The position numbers and the translations under genes are program-made. 64,000 nt of DNA from Pseudomonas hamedanensis (GTDB lineage Bacteria; Pseudomonadota; Gammaproteobacteria; Pseudomonadales; Pseudomonadaceae). Location of the stretch: positions 2,874,501-2,938,500 of the forward strand of contig NZ_CP077091.1 in NCBI RefSeq assembly GCF_014268595.2, written 5' to 3'. The notes under the pieces are model-generated. The model saw only the letters and a program-made list of their open reading frames with translations, was not told where the DNA came from and ran no database searches. This document shows, in pieces, positions 47,195-56,711 of this stretch (its first letter is position 1; every line of letters starts with the position of its first letter).

Positions 47195-47222
47195 GCACGA
47201 CTCTTTTCAGCAAGAGTCGTGC
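47195..47222 (+). other. Strong hairpin after yaaA
   Basis: The perfect 11-bp stem GCACGACTCTT / AAGAGTCGTGC has a six-base loop, 12 bases after the yaaA stop. There is no T-run, so it is a transcript-stabilising or weak terminating hairpin. Confidence 0.6.
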
Positions 47223-47325
47223 ACCGCGCACGATGTCAGAAATTCCCCGCCGCATTTCGCCAGTTTAATGGCGCCAAAAAAACCTCCCTGTTTTTTCTAA
47301 GATTAGTTTCACTCGACACTCGTCA

Positions 47326-47372
47326 GTTTTTTCAGTAGTGGCACCAAAATTTTTTTCAGGTAGTGGCACAAA
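47326..47372. repeat. Imperfect direct repeat TTTTTTCAG(G)TAGTGGCAC
   Basis: Two neighbouring copies read TTTTTTCAGTAGTGGCACCA and TTTTTTCAGGTAGTGGCACA. The unit lies about 150 bases upstream of the AlgU-type promoter and could bind a regulator such as AmrZ; this is not shown. Confidence 0.6.
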
Positions 47373-47493
47373 ACTATCTAGCGCATTTTAAGGCCCGAAA
47401 CTAAAGGGCGAAAGCGAGCGTGCTATCAATTTGAAAGCAGTGCCATCTTTACCAATATTTCAAAAAATTTCAGTTGGCACGATGAGCGGACAG

Positions 47494-47520
47494 GAACTAT
47501 GTCCAAATGCGTAGCTCATA
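47494..47520 (+). promoter_or_regulatory. AlgU (sigma-22)-type promoter of algD
   Basis: GAACTA, a 16-base spacer and TCATA match the sigma-22 consensus GAACTT-N16/17-TCtgA with one clear mismatch in the -35 part. The following CCACC also resembles the known algD start region. The transcript would carry a leader of about 470 bases. Confidence 0.65.
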
Positions 47521-47848
47521 CCACCGGTAACGATTCTCGGCGAGTATGTACGAGATAACTTACGCGGAGCAGATAGCCATGTAACCAAGTTGCCACAGCA
47601 ACTTGACTACGTGACTAACGGGTCTCAAAACGAAACGATGGGCAGGAGATACGCACCATTGATATCCCCTACAAAGGCCATGGTCGTACCCCTTTAAATG
47701 TGCTCGCCTGAGCACTGAACCGCTTGATTTACAGGGATTTTCATCCCCGCATCAAGCGTGCAAGACGATTGCACAAGAGTCTTCCGAAAAGAAGATCCGC
47801 TGCATAACAGGGCAAGTCATAACTATAAGGCCTGGTTGCGCACATCTT

Positions 47849-47937
47849 GAGTGCACTTATTTAGACACTCGAAACTTAGTATGCCTGCACACGGCATTGT
47901 GGCGCCTGTAAGCCACAGTTTCGGGTGCACTAGTGTC
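47849..47937 (+). promoter_or_regulatory. Structured leader of algD (three-way junction)
   Basis: CGAAACT (47870-47876) pairs with AGTTTCG (47917-47923) and encloses two hairpins: ATGCC / GGCAT (loop of seven) and GTGGC / GCCAC (loop of eight). Two outer pairings compete: AGTGCAC with GTGCACT, or GACACT with AGTGTC. It ends about 56 bases before the algD ATG. As RNA it would fold as a three-way junction with alternative outer stems; as DNA the same arms could be protein sites. No known family was recognised. Confidence 0.5.
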
Positions 47938-47993
47938 CGCTGAACACCATTAACTCCGGCCTCTTTGGCCTGATATATACAGAGGTAATTGCG

Positions 47994-49310
47994 ATGCGCA
48001 TCAGCATATTTGGTTTGGGTTACGTTGGCGCAGTATGTGCCGGTTGCCTGTCTGCACGGGGCCATGACGTAGTTGGCGTCGATGTTGCCAAAGACAAGAT
48101 CGACATGATCAACGCCGGTAAATCGCCGATTGTTGAACCGGGCCTGGGAGAACTTCTGCAACAAGGAATCCAGACCGGTCGTCTGCGCGGTACGACCAAC
48201 TTCGCCGAGGCGATTCGTGATACCGACCTGTCGATGATTTGCGTCGGCACGCCGAGCAAAAAGAACGGCGACCTGGAACTGAACTACATCGAAGCGGTAT
48301 GCCGCGAGATCGGTTTCGTCCTGCGTGAAAAAACCACTCGCCACACCATCGTCGTGCGCAGCACCGTCCTGCCGGGCACCGTGGCCAACGTGGTCATCCC
48401 GATTCTCGAAGACTGCTCGGGCAAAAAAGCCGGCGTCGACTTCGGCGTTGCGGTCAACCCTGAGTTCCTGCGTGAATCCACCGCCATCGCCGACTACGAC
48501 CAGCCGCCGATGACTGTGATCGGTGAGTTCGACACCGCCTCGGGCGACGTTCTGCAATCGCTGTACGAAGAGCTCGACGCACCGATCATCCGCAAGGACA
48601 TCGCCGTTGCCGAGATGATCAAGTACACCTGCAACGTCTGGCACGCCACCAAAGTGACCTTCGCCAACGAGATCGGCAACATCGCCAAAGCGGTCGGCGT
48701 CGATGGCCGTGAAGTGATGGAAGTGGTCTGCCAGGACAAGACGCTGAACCTGTCCCAGTACTACATGCGCCCGGGCTTCGCCTTCGGCGGTTCGTGCCTG
48801 CCAAAAGACGTGCGCGCCCTGACCTACCGAGCCGGTTCCCTGGACGTCGAAGCGCCGCTGCTCAACTCGCTGATGCGCAGTAACGAATCGCAAGTGCAGA
48901 ACGCCTTCGACATCGTTGAAAGCCATGAAAAACGCAAAGTCGCCCTGCTCGGCCTGAGCTTCAAGGCCGGCACCGACGACCTGCGCGAAAGCCCGCTGGT
49001 GGAACTGGCCGAGATGCTGATCGGCAAAGGCTACGACCTGAGCATCTACGACAGCAACGTCGAGTACGCCCGTGTCCACGGTGCGAACAAGGACTACATC
49101 GAATCGAAGATTCCGCACGTGTCGTCTTTGCTCAATTCGGACTTCGACTCGGTGATCGACAACTCCGACGTGATCATCCTCGGCAACCGCGACGAGAAAT
49201 TCCGTGCGCTGGCCCAGGAAGCGCCGCAGGGCAAGCAAGTCATCGACCTGGTGGGCTTCATGTCCAAGGCCACCAGCGCCGGTAGCCGCACCGAAGGTAT
49301 CTGCTGGTAA
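47994..49310 (+). CDS. algD: GDP-mannose 6-dehydrogenase
   Basis: The product is 438 residues. AlgD oxidises GDP-mannose twice to GDP-mannuronate with NAD, the committing step of alginate synthesis. The NAD-binding loop is FGLGYVGAVCAG and the catalytic Cys lies in GGSCLPKD. GAGG precedes the ATG. It is the first gene of the alginate operon. Confidence 0.98.
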   Translation: MRISIFGLGYVGAVCAGCLSARGHDVVGVDVAKDKIDMINAGKSPIVEPGLGELLQQGIQTGRLRGTTNFAEAIRDTDLSMICVGTPSKKNGDLELNYIEAVCREIGFVLREKTTRHTIVVRSTVLPGTVANVVIPILEDCSGKKAGVDFGVAVNPEFLRESTAIADYDQPPMTVIGEFDTASGDVLQSLYEELDAPIIRKDIAVAEMIKYTCNVWHATKVTFANEIGNIAKAVGVDGREVMEVVCQDKTLNLSQYYMRPGFAFGGSCLPKDVRALTYRAGSLDVEAPLLNSLMRSNESQVQNAFDIVESHEKRKVALLGLSFKAGTDDLRESPLVELAEMLIGKGYDLSIYDSNVEYARVHGANKDYIESKIPHVSSLLNSDFDSVIDNSDVIILGNRDEKFRALAQEAPQGKQVIDLVGFMSKATSAGSRTEGICW

Positions 49311-49325
49311 AGCAGCCCTGAGCGA

Positions 49326-49386
49326 CAAGCCTCGAGCTGCAAGCCAAAGCGTTTCGCTTGCAGCTTGCGGCTTGCGGCTTGAAGCC
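49326..49386. repeat. Palindromic repeat between algD and alg8
   Basis: AGCTGCAAGCC and GCTTGCAGCT-type arms form a stem, followed by two GCGGCTT units. This is a REP-like family different from the GTAGGAGTGAGCC type. It fills most of the 98-base algD-alg8 gap. Confidence 0.7.
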
Positions 49387-49408
49387 TTCTCACCTTCGGA
49401 TGACGGTT

Positions 49409-50890
49409 ATGACCAAGCTCAAACATTTTTTTCTGCAATCAGCCGGCTGGCTTTTTTATCTCAGTCTGCTGATGGGCCTGGCCTTGATGCTGCCCACGTC
49501 CACATTCGACGCCGAGTCGAAGGACTTCATTTTCCTGATTGGCGCCGTGGGTATCTGGCGCTACTCGATGGGTGCAACGCACTTTGTGCGCGGCATGATT
49601 TTTCTTTACATCGTTTACCCGCACCTGCGCCGCAAAGTGCGCAAGCTGGGTAAAGCGGCCGACCCGTCGCATGTGTTTCTGATGGTCACCAGCTTTCGTA
49701 TCGACGCGCTGACCACAGCGCAGGTCTACAGCTCGGTGATCCGCGAAGCCATCGACTGCGAACTGCCGACCACCATTGTCTGCTCGATCGTGGAAATGTC
49801 CGACGAGTTGCTGGTCAAGGCGCTGTGGGCGCGGATGAATCCGCCGGAGCGGGTCAAGCTCGATTTCGTGCGCATTCCCGGCACCGGCAAGCGCGATGGT
49901 CTGGCCTTCGGTTTCCGCGCCATCTCCCGCCACCTGCCGGACGACCGTGCCGTGGTGGCCGTGATCGACGGCGACACTGTGCTCGGCGAAGGCGTCGTGC
50001 GCAAGACCGTGCCGTGGTTCCAGCTGTTCGGCAACGTCGGTGGCCTGACCACCAACGAATTCTGCGAAGTGCGCGGCGGCTACATCATGAGCGAATGGCA
50101 CAAGCTGCGTTTCGCCCAGCGCCACATCAACATGTGCTCGATGGCCCTGTCCAAGCGCGTGCTGACCATGACCGGTCGTATGTCGGTGTTCAAAGCGTCC
50201 GTAGTGACCAACCCGGAATTCATCGCCGACGTCGAAAGCGACTCGCTGCAGCACTGGCGTCTGGGCCGCTTCAAGTTCCTCACCGGCGACGACAAGTCGA
50301 GCTGGTTCAGCCTGATGCGCCTGGGCTACGACACCTTTTACGTGCCGGACGCGGCGATCAACACTGTTGAACACCCGCCGGAAAAGAGCTTCATCAAGGC
50401 CAGTCGCAAGCTGATGTTCCGCTGGTACGGCAACAACCTGCGCCAGAATTCGCGCGCGCTGGGCCTGGGTATCCGCCGTCTCGGTGCGTTCACTTCGGTG
50501 GTGCTGTTTGATCAGCGCGTGTCGATGTGGACCTCGCTGCTCGGCCTGACCGTGGCAATCATCGCCAGCTTCAAGTACGGCACCGCGTTCATCCTGGTGT
50601 ACCTGCTGTGGATCGGCATCACCCGCCTGATCCTGACGCTGCTGCTGTCGTGCTCCGGTCACCGCATCGGCCCGGCTTATCCGGCGATTCTGTATTACAA
50701 CCAGATCGTTGGCGCGCTGGTGAAGATCTACGTGTTCTTCCGTCTCGACCAACAGTCCTGGACTCGCCAACCGACCGCCCTGACCCGTGATCTCGCCAGC
50801 TTTCAACGTTGGTTCAACACCTGGTCGTCTCGGACCATGACCTTCTCCGCCGGCAGCATTTTTGTCGCCGTGTTGCTGATGATGGTCTGA
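49409..50890 (+). CDS. alg8: Alginate polymerase (mannuronan synthase) Alg8
   Basis: The product is 493 residues. Alg8 is the inner-membrane family 2 glycosyltransferase that links GDP-mannuronate units into polymannuronate. Membrane segments at both ends flank the cytosolic catalytic domain, with [14 protein letters not shown] (metal-binding Asp residues) in the middle and RWYGNN late. The [13 protein letters not shown] is chosen (GGA eight bases before); an upstream ATG three codons earlier (MTVMTK) is possible. It works with Alg44. Confidence 0.96.
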   Translation: MTKLKHFFLQSAGWLFYLSLLMGLALMLPTSTFDAESKDFIFLIGAVGIWRYSMGATHFVRGMIFLYIVYPHLRRKVRKLGKAADPSHVFLMVTSFRIDALTTAQVYSSVIREAIDCELPTTIVCSIVEMSDELLVKALWARMNPPERVKLDFVRIPGTGKRDGLAFGFRAISRHLPDDRAVVAVIDGDTVLGEGVVRKTVPWFQLFGNVGGLTTNEFCEVRGGYIMSEWHKLRFAQRHINMCSMALSKRVLTMTGRMSVFKASVVTNPEFIADVESDSLQHWRLGRFKFLTGDDKSSWFSLMRLGYDTFYVPDAAINTVEHPPEKSFIKASRKLMFRWYGNNLRQNSRALGLGIRRLGAFTSVVLFDQRVSMWTSLLGLTVAIIASFKYGTAFILVYLLWIGITRLILTLLLSCSGHRIGPAYPAILYYNQIVGALVKIYVFFRLDQQSWTRQPTALTRDLASFQRWFNTWSSRTMTFSAGSIFVAVLLMMV

Positions 50891-50925
50891 ACCGCCCCTA
50901 TTGAATTAACAAGGAAATCGCCCCT

Positions 50926-52095
50926 ATGAATACCGCCGTGAACGTCAACGTAGTGCATGAATCCGAAGCCCAGCGCCAACACGCCCGGGTCAAAATCCCG
51001 GCCAAGCTGCGCTTTTTCGGTCCTGACCGCACGCCGGTCGAAGCTCGGGTCATCGACCTGTCTGCCGGTGGTCTGGCGTTCAACGCCGGGCAGCTGCAGT
51101 TGACGGTCGGCCAGGTGTACAAGGCGCGCCTGCAATTTGTCATCGACAACCTCGGCATCGCCATGGACGTCGAGCTGCAAGTGCGCTCCTTTGATCGCCA
51201 GACCGGCCGCACCGGTTGCCAGTTCCAGAACCTGGAGCCGCAGGACATTTCCACCCTGCGCCACCTGATCACTTCGCACCTGGCCGGCGACATCGTCAGC
51301 ATCGGCGAAGTACTGGCGACCTTGCAGCGCGACAACTTCACCAAGGCGCGCAAGAACAAGGACAGCGGCAATGGCATGACCGCGTTCGGACGCCTGAAAG
51401 CGGTGACCTTCAGCGCCGGCATTTTCGCCGTCGGTCTGGTGGCGGCCGGTTTCATTTTCAAGTCGGTGTACGGCATGTACTTCGTCAGCCACGCCCAGGC
51501 CGGTCTGGTCAGCGTGCCGGGCATGAACATCACCATGCCCCGCGACGGCACCGTGCAGAGCCTGATCAAGTCGGACGGCGTCGCCGCCAAAGGCGCCCCG
51601 CTGGCAACCTTCAGCACCAGCATGCTCGACGTCCTCAAGGGTCATCTGGCGGAAGATCAACTGGCCCCGGCCAAGGTTGAAGAACTGTTCGGCAAACAAA
51701 TGACCGGCACCCTGACTTCGCCGTGCGACTGCACCGTGGCCCAGCAACTGGTGGCTGACGGTCAGTACGCGAGCAAGGGCGACGTGATCTTCCAGCTGGT
51801 GCCGCGCAACACTCAAGCGACTGTTGATGCGCGCTTCTCCTATCGCCAGTTCGGCGACGTGCGTCCGGGCACCCCGGTGAGCTTCCAGATCGCCGGCGAA
51901 GACAAGACCCGAACCGGCAAGATCGTCAGCAGCAGCAGCCTGAAGAGCGCCGACCTGTCTTCCGACATCCGTGTGCAGATCCAGCCTGACGAGCCGCTGG
52001 ACAGCAGCTTCGCCGGCCGCCCGGTGGAAGTGAACAGCGACCGTGGCCCGAACCTGAACTGGCTGATCGACAAAGCCATGGCTGCCGGTCTTTAA
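50926..52095 (+). CDS. alg44: Alginate synthesis c-di-GMP receptor Alg44
   Basis: The product is 389 residues. The N-terminal PilZ domain (about 14-115) has RQHAR and DLSAGG, the residues that bind cyclic di-GMP. One membrane segment (about 165-185) is followed by a periplasmic membrane-fusion-type part. It activates Alg8 and links the inner-membrane enzyme to the periplasmic complex. Confidence 0.95.
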   Translation: MNTAVNVNVVHESEAQRQHARVKIPAKLRFFGPDRTPVEARVIDLSAGGLAFNAGQLQLTVGQVYKARLQFVIDNLGIAMDVELQVRSFDRQTGRTGCQFQNLEPQDISTLRHLITSHLAGDIVSIGEVLATLQRDNFTKARKNKDSGNGMTAFGRLKAVTFSAGIFAVGLVAAGFIFKSVYGMYFVSHAQAGLVSVPGMNITMPRDGTVQSLIKSDGVAAKGAPLATFSTSMLDVLKGHLAEDQLAPAKVEELFGKQMTGTLTSPCDCTVAQQLVADGQYASKGDVIFQLVPRNTQATVDARFSYRQFGDVRPGTPVSFQIAGEDKTRTGKIVSSSSLKSADLSSDIRVQIQPDEPLDSSFAGRPVEVNSDRGPNLNWLIDKAMAAGL

Positions 52096-52104
52096 GTCGA
52101 GGAC

Positions 52105-53610
52105 ATGCCTGTGACTACTCATAACTTGAACACACCGCCGACCCTGTGGGAGCGAGCCTGCTCGCGAAAGGATCGCCGTGGTGTGTCTGATGTACCGAGT
52201 CGCTTGCATCGCGAGCAGGCTCACTCCTACATTGGGACGGTGTGTGCCTTGGCGCTGGCAGTGTCTCTGGCCGGTTGCGCCGGTCTGCCCGATCAGCGTC
52301 TGGCCAACGAAGCGCTCAAGCGTGGCGACACCGCCACTGCGGCGCAGAACTACCAGCAACTCGCCGAGCTGGGCTACAGCGAAGCGCAAGTGGGCCTGGC
52401 CGATATCCAGGTCGACAGCCGCGACCCGGCGCAGATGAAACAGGCCGAAGCGACTTACCGCGCCGCCGCCAGTGTTTCGCCGCGCGCCCAGGCCCGTCTC
52501 GGTCGCTTGCTCGTGGCCAAACCGGGCGCCACCGAAGCCGAGCACCACGAAGCCGAAACCCTGCTGAAAAAAGCTGCCGCCAACGGCGAAGGCAATACGT
52601 TGATCCCGCTGGCGATGCTCTATTTGCAGTACCCGCACAGCTTCCCCAACGTCAACGCCCAGCAGCAAATCGATCAGTGGCGCAAGGCCGGTTACCCGGA
52701 AGCCGGTCTGGCCCAAGTGCTGCTGTATCGCACCCAGGGCACTTACGATCAGCACCTGGATGACGTGGAAAAAATCTGCAAGGCCGCGCTCACCACCACC
52801 GACATCTGCTATGTCGAACTGGCCACGGTCTATCAGAAACGCGGCCAACCCGAGCAACAGGCCGAGCTGATCAAGCAGATGCAGGCCGGTTACAGCCGTG
52901 GCACCGTCACTGCGCAACGGGTCGATTCCGTGGCCCGCGTGCTGGCTGATTCGACCCTGGGCAAGACCGACGAGAAAACCGCGCAGTCGCTGCTCGAGCC
53001 GATCGCTCCGGGCTACCCGGCGTCATGGGTCACCCTTGCGCAACTGCTCTACGACTTCCCCGAACTGGGCGATGTCGACCAGATGATGAAGTACCTGGAC
53101 AACGGCCGTGCCGCCGATCAGCCGCGCGCCGAGCTGTTGCTGGGCAAGGTTTACTACGAAGGCAAAGTGGTTCCGGCAGATGCCAAAGTCGCCGAGGAAC
53201 ATTTCCAGAAAGCCGTTGGCCGTGAGGTCGCTGCCGACTATTACCTCGGCCAGATTTACCGCCGTGGTTACCTGGGCAAGGTCTATCCGCAGAAGGCCCT
53301 CGATCATCTGCTGACGGCTGCGCGCAACGGCCAGAACAGCGCCGATTTCGCCATCGCCCAGCTGTTTTCCCAAGGCAAGGGCACCAAGCCCGACCCGCTG
53401 AACGCCTACGTGTTCAGCCAATTGGCCAAGGCGCAAAACACCCCGCAAGCCGATGAACTGGCGGCCACGCTTGAGGCGCAATTGCCGCCCGAGCGCCTGC
53501 CCGAAGCCCGCCGCCTGCTGCAACAAGAGCAAGCCAGCCGCGGCGCCCTGAACCCGAACACGCTGCAACTGCACGCCCTGCAAGAAGAAGACGGCGAGGA
53601 AAAATTATGA
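52105..53610 (+). CDS. algK: Alginate outer-membrane lipoprotein AlgK with REP-derived N-terminal insertion
   Basis: The frame encodes 501 residues, about 26 more than P. aeruginosa AlgK (475). AlgK is a TPR/Sel1-repeat lipoprotein that places AlgE and holds the alginate complex. Residues 14-43 ([16 protein letters not shown]... to EQAHSYIG) are the translation of a REP element of 87 bases (29 codons, in frame). The lipobox LAGC with Cys58 follows a hydrophobic stretch ([14 protein letters not shown]), so the signal peptide now has a very long, charged n-region. Initiation inside, for example at an in-frame GTG at 52237 near the hydrophobic part, is an alternative. The rest looks normal. Confidence 0.9.
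   Translation: MPVTTHNLNTPPTLWERACSRKDRRGVSDVPSRLHREQAHSYIGTVCALALAVSLAGCAGLPDQRLANEALKRGDTATAAQNYQQLAELGYSEAQVGLADIQVDSRDPAQMKQAEATYRAAASVSPRAQARLGRLLVAKPGATEAEHHEAETLLKKAAANGEGNTLIPLAMLYLQYPHSFPNVNAQQQIDQWRKAGYPEAGLAQVLLYRTQGTYDQHLDDVEKICKAALTTTDICYVELATVYQKRGQPEQQAELIKQMQAGYSRGTVTAQRVDSVARVLADSTLGKTDEKTAQSLLEPIAPGYPASWVTLAQLLYDFPELGDVDQMMKYLDNGRAADQPRAELLLGKVYYEGKVVPADAKVAEEHFQKAVGREVAADYYLGQIYRRGYLGKVYPQKALDHLLTAARNGQNSADFAIAQLFSQGKGTKPDPLNAYVFSQLAKAQNTPQADELAATLEAQLPPERLPEARRLLQQEQASRGALNPNTLQLHALQEEDGEEKL
52145..52231. repeat. REP pair inside the algK coding region
   Basis: TGTGGGAGCGAGCCTGCTCG and the inverted GCGAGCAGGCTCACTCCTAC arms enclose a 40-base spacer. The unit lies between the algK start codon and its lipobox and keeps the reading frame. 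Confidence 0.92.
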
Positions 53611-55088
53611 AGTTGAATCCATTTGTGAAGGCTGGCATTGGCCTCACGTTCGCGCTGATCTGGTCTTGCCCGACACTCGCCGCGATGACTGAAAGCAAGA
53701 ACTTCGGCCTGGAAGTGAAACTCACCGGCCAGTCCGAAGACGACCGCGACCTCGGCACCGCCCGTGGCGGCGACGTCAATGGCGTCGGCCTCGACCTGCG
53801 TCCGTGGGTCTACGGCGAAAGCGGCGCGTGGAGCGCCTACGCCATGGGCCAGGCCGTGACCTCGACCGACATCATCGAGACCGACACCCTGCAACAATCC
53901 GACGGTGCGCAAGCCACCGACAGCGGTGATCGCGAAACCAAGAAAAACTACCTGGCGATGCGCGAGTTCTGGGTCGGCTACAGCGGCTTCACGCCCTACC
54001 CCGGCGAGATCCTCAAGTTCGGTCGCCAGCGCCTGCGCAATGACGACGGCCAATGGCGCGACACCAACATCGAAGCGCTGAACTGGACCTTCGACACCAC
54101 CCTGCTGCGTGCCAACGCCGGTGTCGCCGAGCGCTTCAGCGAATACCGCACCGACTTGAAAGAGCTGGCGCCGAAAGACAAGGATCGTCTGCACGCCTAC
54201 GCCGATGCGGCCTATCAGTGGACGCCGGGCCAGTGGGTCGGCATTCGTGGTCATCACACCCACGATGACGGCAAACTCGATTACGCCGAGCCGGGCGTCC
54301 CGCGCGACTCGCTGGACAAGACCGAGAACGGCGACATCAGCTGGATCGGTCTGACCGCCGACAGCGACGCCTACAACTGGCGCAACACCAACACCGTCAA
54401 CTACTGGGGCAGCATCACCGGCATGAGCGGCGACCGCGACACGGTCAACGCGCTGAACGCCGATGGCAGCCGCCCTGCACAGGCCAAACGCAGTGATGAC
54501 ATCAGCGGCTGGGCGGCCGATGTCGGCGTGCGTCTGCGCCTCGATCCGCAATGGCAAGTCGGCGGTGCCTATGCCCGCGCCAGTGCCGACTACGAACAGA
54601 ACGGTCTGGAGAGCAACCGCTCCAACTACACCGGCACCCGTTCGCGCGTGCACCGTTTCGGCGAAGCGTTCCGTGGCGAAATGAACAACATGCAGACCGC
54701 CACCCTGTTCGGTTCGTGGATGGTCAACGACGAGTACGACGCCAGCCTGATCTACCACAAGTTCTGGCGTGTCGACGGCAACAAGCCGGTGGGCAGCAAC
54801 GGCATCAACGCCGTGAAAAACAACACCGACGACGTCACCGGCGCGATCCTCTCCAGCACCTCGCTGCCGCTTGAAGACGGCAACAAGGACCTGGGTCAGG
54901 AGATGGACCTGGTGGTCACCAAGTACTTCAAGCAAGGCCTGTTGCCGGCGGCGTTGAGCCAGTCGATCGACGAGCCTTCGGCGCTGGTGCGCTTCCGTGG
55001 CGGTGTGTTCAAACCGGGCGATGCCTATGGCAGCCAGGTGGATTCGTACATGCACCGTGCGTTCATCGACGTGATCTGGCGCTTCTGA
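53607..55088 (+). CDS. algE: Alginate outer-membrane porin AlgE
   Basis: The product is 493 residues. AlgE is the 18-stranded beta-barrel through which alginate leaves the cell. A signal peptide (about 1-25, [21 protein letters not shown]) is followed by beta-barrel-type sequence ending in the aromatic residue Phe (FIDVIWRF), as outer-membrane barrels do. The ATG overlaps the algK stop by four bases. Confidence 0.96.
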   Translation: MKLNPFVKAGIGLTFALIWSCPTLAAMTESKNFGLEVKLTGQSEDDRDLGTARGGDVNGVGLDLRPWVYGESGAWSAYAMGQAVTSTDIIETDTLQQSDGAQATDSGDRETKKNYLAMREFWVGYSGFTPYPGEILKFGRQRLRNDDGQWRDTNIEALNWTFDTTLLRANAGVAERFSEYRTDLKELAPKDKDRLHAYADAAYQWTPGQWVGIRGHHTHDDGKLDYAEPGVPRDSLDKTENGDISWIGLTADSDAYNWRNTNTVNYWGSITGMSGDRDTVNALNADGSRPAQAKRSDDISGWAADVGVRLRLDPQWQVGGAYARASADYEQNGLESNRSNYTGTRSRVHRFGEAFRGEMNNMQTATLFGSWMVNDEYDASLIYHKFWRVDGNKPVGSNGINAVKNNTDDVTGAILSSTSLPLEDGNKDLGQEMDLVVTKYFKQGLLPAALSQSIDEPSALVRFRGGVFKPGDAYGSQVDSYMHRAFIDVIWRF

Positions 55089-55114
55089 TGCGAGCCGCCA
55101 AGGGAGTGCCCGAC

Positions 55115-56701
55115 ATGATCAGCACCCGGACAGGCTCACTCAGCCTGCTGGCCGGCGCGATGCTGCTGGCCAGCGCTGGCGCCTTCGCCAACGTTGAGGC
55201 CGCTGCGCCTCAACCAGGCAAGCCCGCGACCATGACCAAAGAGCTGCAGCAGGCCAAGACTTACACGGTCAGCAGTGCACCGACCGAAGCGCTGGAACTG
55301 GCCAAGCCGAAACTGCCCGACCTTTCCGGTTACACCGCCGAGGCCGCGGCCGCGAAGATCGTACGCAGCAAAGCGGGCAAGATCAGCGTGCGCCGGATGA
55401 TGCAGGAAAACGCCCTGAAGGACTTCATCGGCGGCGATAACAAGATGGCCGAATGGGTGGTGCGTCAGCACGGCATCCCGCAGGCGATCTTCATCGACGA
55501 CGGCTACATGAACCTCAAGGATCTGGCGAAAAAACTGCCCAAGCAGTATTTCAGCGAGACCTCGCCGGGCGTGTACCTGGCCCGACTGCCGATCGTGGTC
55601 GGCGAGAAAGGCATCCTCGACATCGACGGTCAGACTCAGGAACTGCGCCTCTCGCAAGAGGCCGGTGCATTCCTGGTCAACGACGGCCAGCTGTTTGTGC
55701 GTGACACCAAAGTCACTGGCTGGCGCGAGAAGGACAACGGCCCGGCAACCTTCCGCTCGCCGAAGGAATTCCGCCCGTTCCTGCTCGCCTGGGGCGGCAC
55801 GCAGACCTACATCGTCAACAGCAAGATGGCCAGCTTCGGCTACGCCAACAGTAAGTCGTACGGGGTGAGTATTTCCCAGTACACGCCGAACATGGCCAAA
55901 GTTCTCAAGCGTCCCGAGCCGACCGGCTGGATCGTCGGCTCCGAGTTCTCGGACATGTGGTACGGCTTCTACTGCTACGAAACCAGCGACTTCGTGGTCA
56001 AGGGCAGCACCTACAAAGACAACATCGTCTACGGCATCGACCCGCATGACCGCTCGCACCGCCTGATCATTGCCGAGAACACCGTTTACGGCACGAAGAA
56101 GAAGCACGGGATCATTATTTCCCGTGAGGTCAACGACAGCTTCATCTTCAACAACAAGAGTTTCGACAACAAGTTGTCGGGCCTGGTGATCGACCGTAAC
56201 AGCGTCAACAACATCATTGCCTACAACGAGATCTACAAGAACCACACCGACGGCATCACCCTTTACGAGTCCGCCGACAACCTGCTGTGGGGCAACAAGG
56301 TCATCAGCAACCAGCGCCACGGCATCCGTATTCGTAACAGCGTGAACATCCGCCTCTACGAAAACATTGCCATGGCCAACGGCCTGACCGGCGTCTACGG
56401 CCACATCAAGGACCTGACCGATACCGACCGTGACATCAAGCTCGACCCGTTCGATGCCCAAGTGTCGCTGATCGTCGTCGGCGGTGAACTGGCGGCCAAT
56501 GGCAGCGGCCCGCTGTCGATCGACTCGCCGTTGAGTGTCGAGCTGTACCGCGTATCGATGCTGGCGCCGACCAAATCCAGCGGCATCAGCTTCAACGGCA
56601 TCCTCGGCGAGCGCCAGGATGAAATTCTCGACCTGCTGGTGCGCCAGCAGAAAGCCGTGCTGATCGACCCTGTCGAACGCCAGACCGAAATGCAGGACTG
56701 A
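55115..56701 (+). CDS. algG: Mannuronan C5-epimerase AlgG
   Basis: The product is 528 residues. AlgG converts D-mannuronate to L-guluronate in the polymer in the periplasm. A signal peptide (SLSLLAGAMLLASAGAFA) is followed by a right-handed beta-helix with the catalytic DPHD motif (GIDPHDRSHRL). The ATG MISTRTG has GGGAG eight bases upstream; an earlier ATG (MRAAKG) overlapping the algE stop is possible and gives 537 residues. Confidence 0.95.
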   Translation: MISTRTGSLSLLAGAMLLASAGAFANVEAAAPQPGKPATMTKELQQAKTYTVSSAPTEALELAKPKLPDLSGYTAEAAAAKIVRSKAGKISVRRMMQENALKDFIGGDNKMAEWVVRQHGIPQAIFIDDGYMNLKDLAKKLPKQYFSETSPGVYLARLPIVVGEKGILDIDGQTQELRLSQEAGAFLVNDGQLFVRDTKVTGWREKDNGPATFRSPKEFRPFLLAWGGTQTYIVNSKMASFGYANSKSYGVSISQYTPNMAKVLKRPEPTGWIVGSEFSDMWYGFYCYETSDFVVKGSTYKDNIVYGIDPHDRSHRLIIAENTVYGTKKKHGIIISREVNDSFIFNNKSFDNKLSGLVIDRNSVNNIIAYNEIYKNHTDGITLYESADNLLWGNKVISNQRHGIRIRNSVNIRLYENIAMANGLTGVYGHIKDLTDTDRDIKLDPFDAQVSLIVVGGELAANGSGPLSIDSPLSVELYRVSMLAPTKSSGISFNGILGERQDEILDLLVRQQKAVLIDPVERQTEMQD

Positions 56702-56711
56702 GGATAACTTT

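Larger units (their letters stand above)
47183..47993. other. Long regulatory region upstream of algD
   Basis: This 811-base non-coding region is less GC-rich than the genes around it, as in other pseudomonads, where the algD promoter integrates AlgU, AlgR, AmrZ and other inputs. It contains an AlgU-type promoter, a direct repeat and a structured leader (listed separately). I found no exact AlgR box and no gene. Confidence 0.8.

Noticed and set aside
47470..47490. TTGGCACG as a sigma-54 promoter
   Set aside because: The GG to GC distance is eight bases instead of ten, so it does not fit the -24/-12 spacing.
47221..47993. Exact AlgR boxes (CCGTTCGTC) upstream of algD
   Set aside because: No exact copy was found on either strand; weak resemblances were not enough to list.
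53406..55055. Long minus-strand open frames opposite the alginate genes
   Set aside because: They follow the third-base GC pattern of the real genes and contain no motif.
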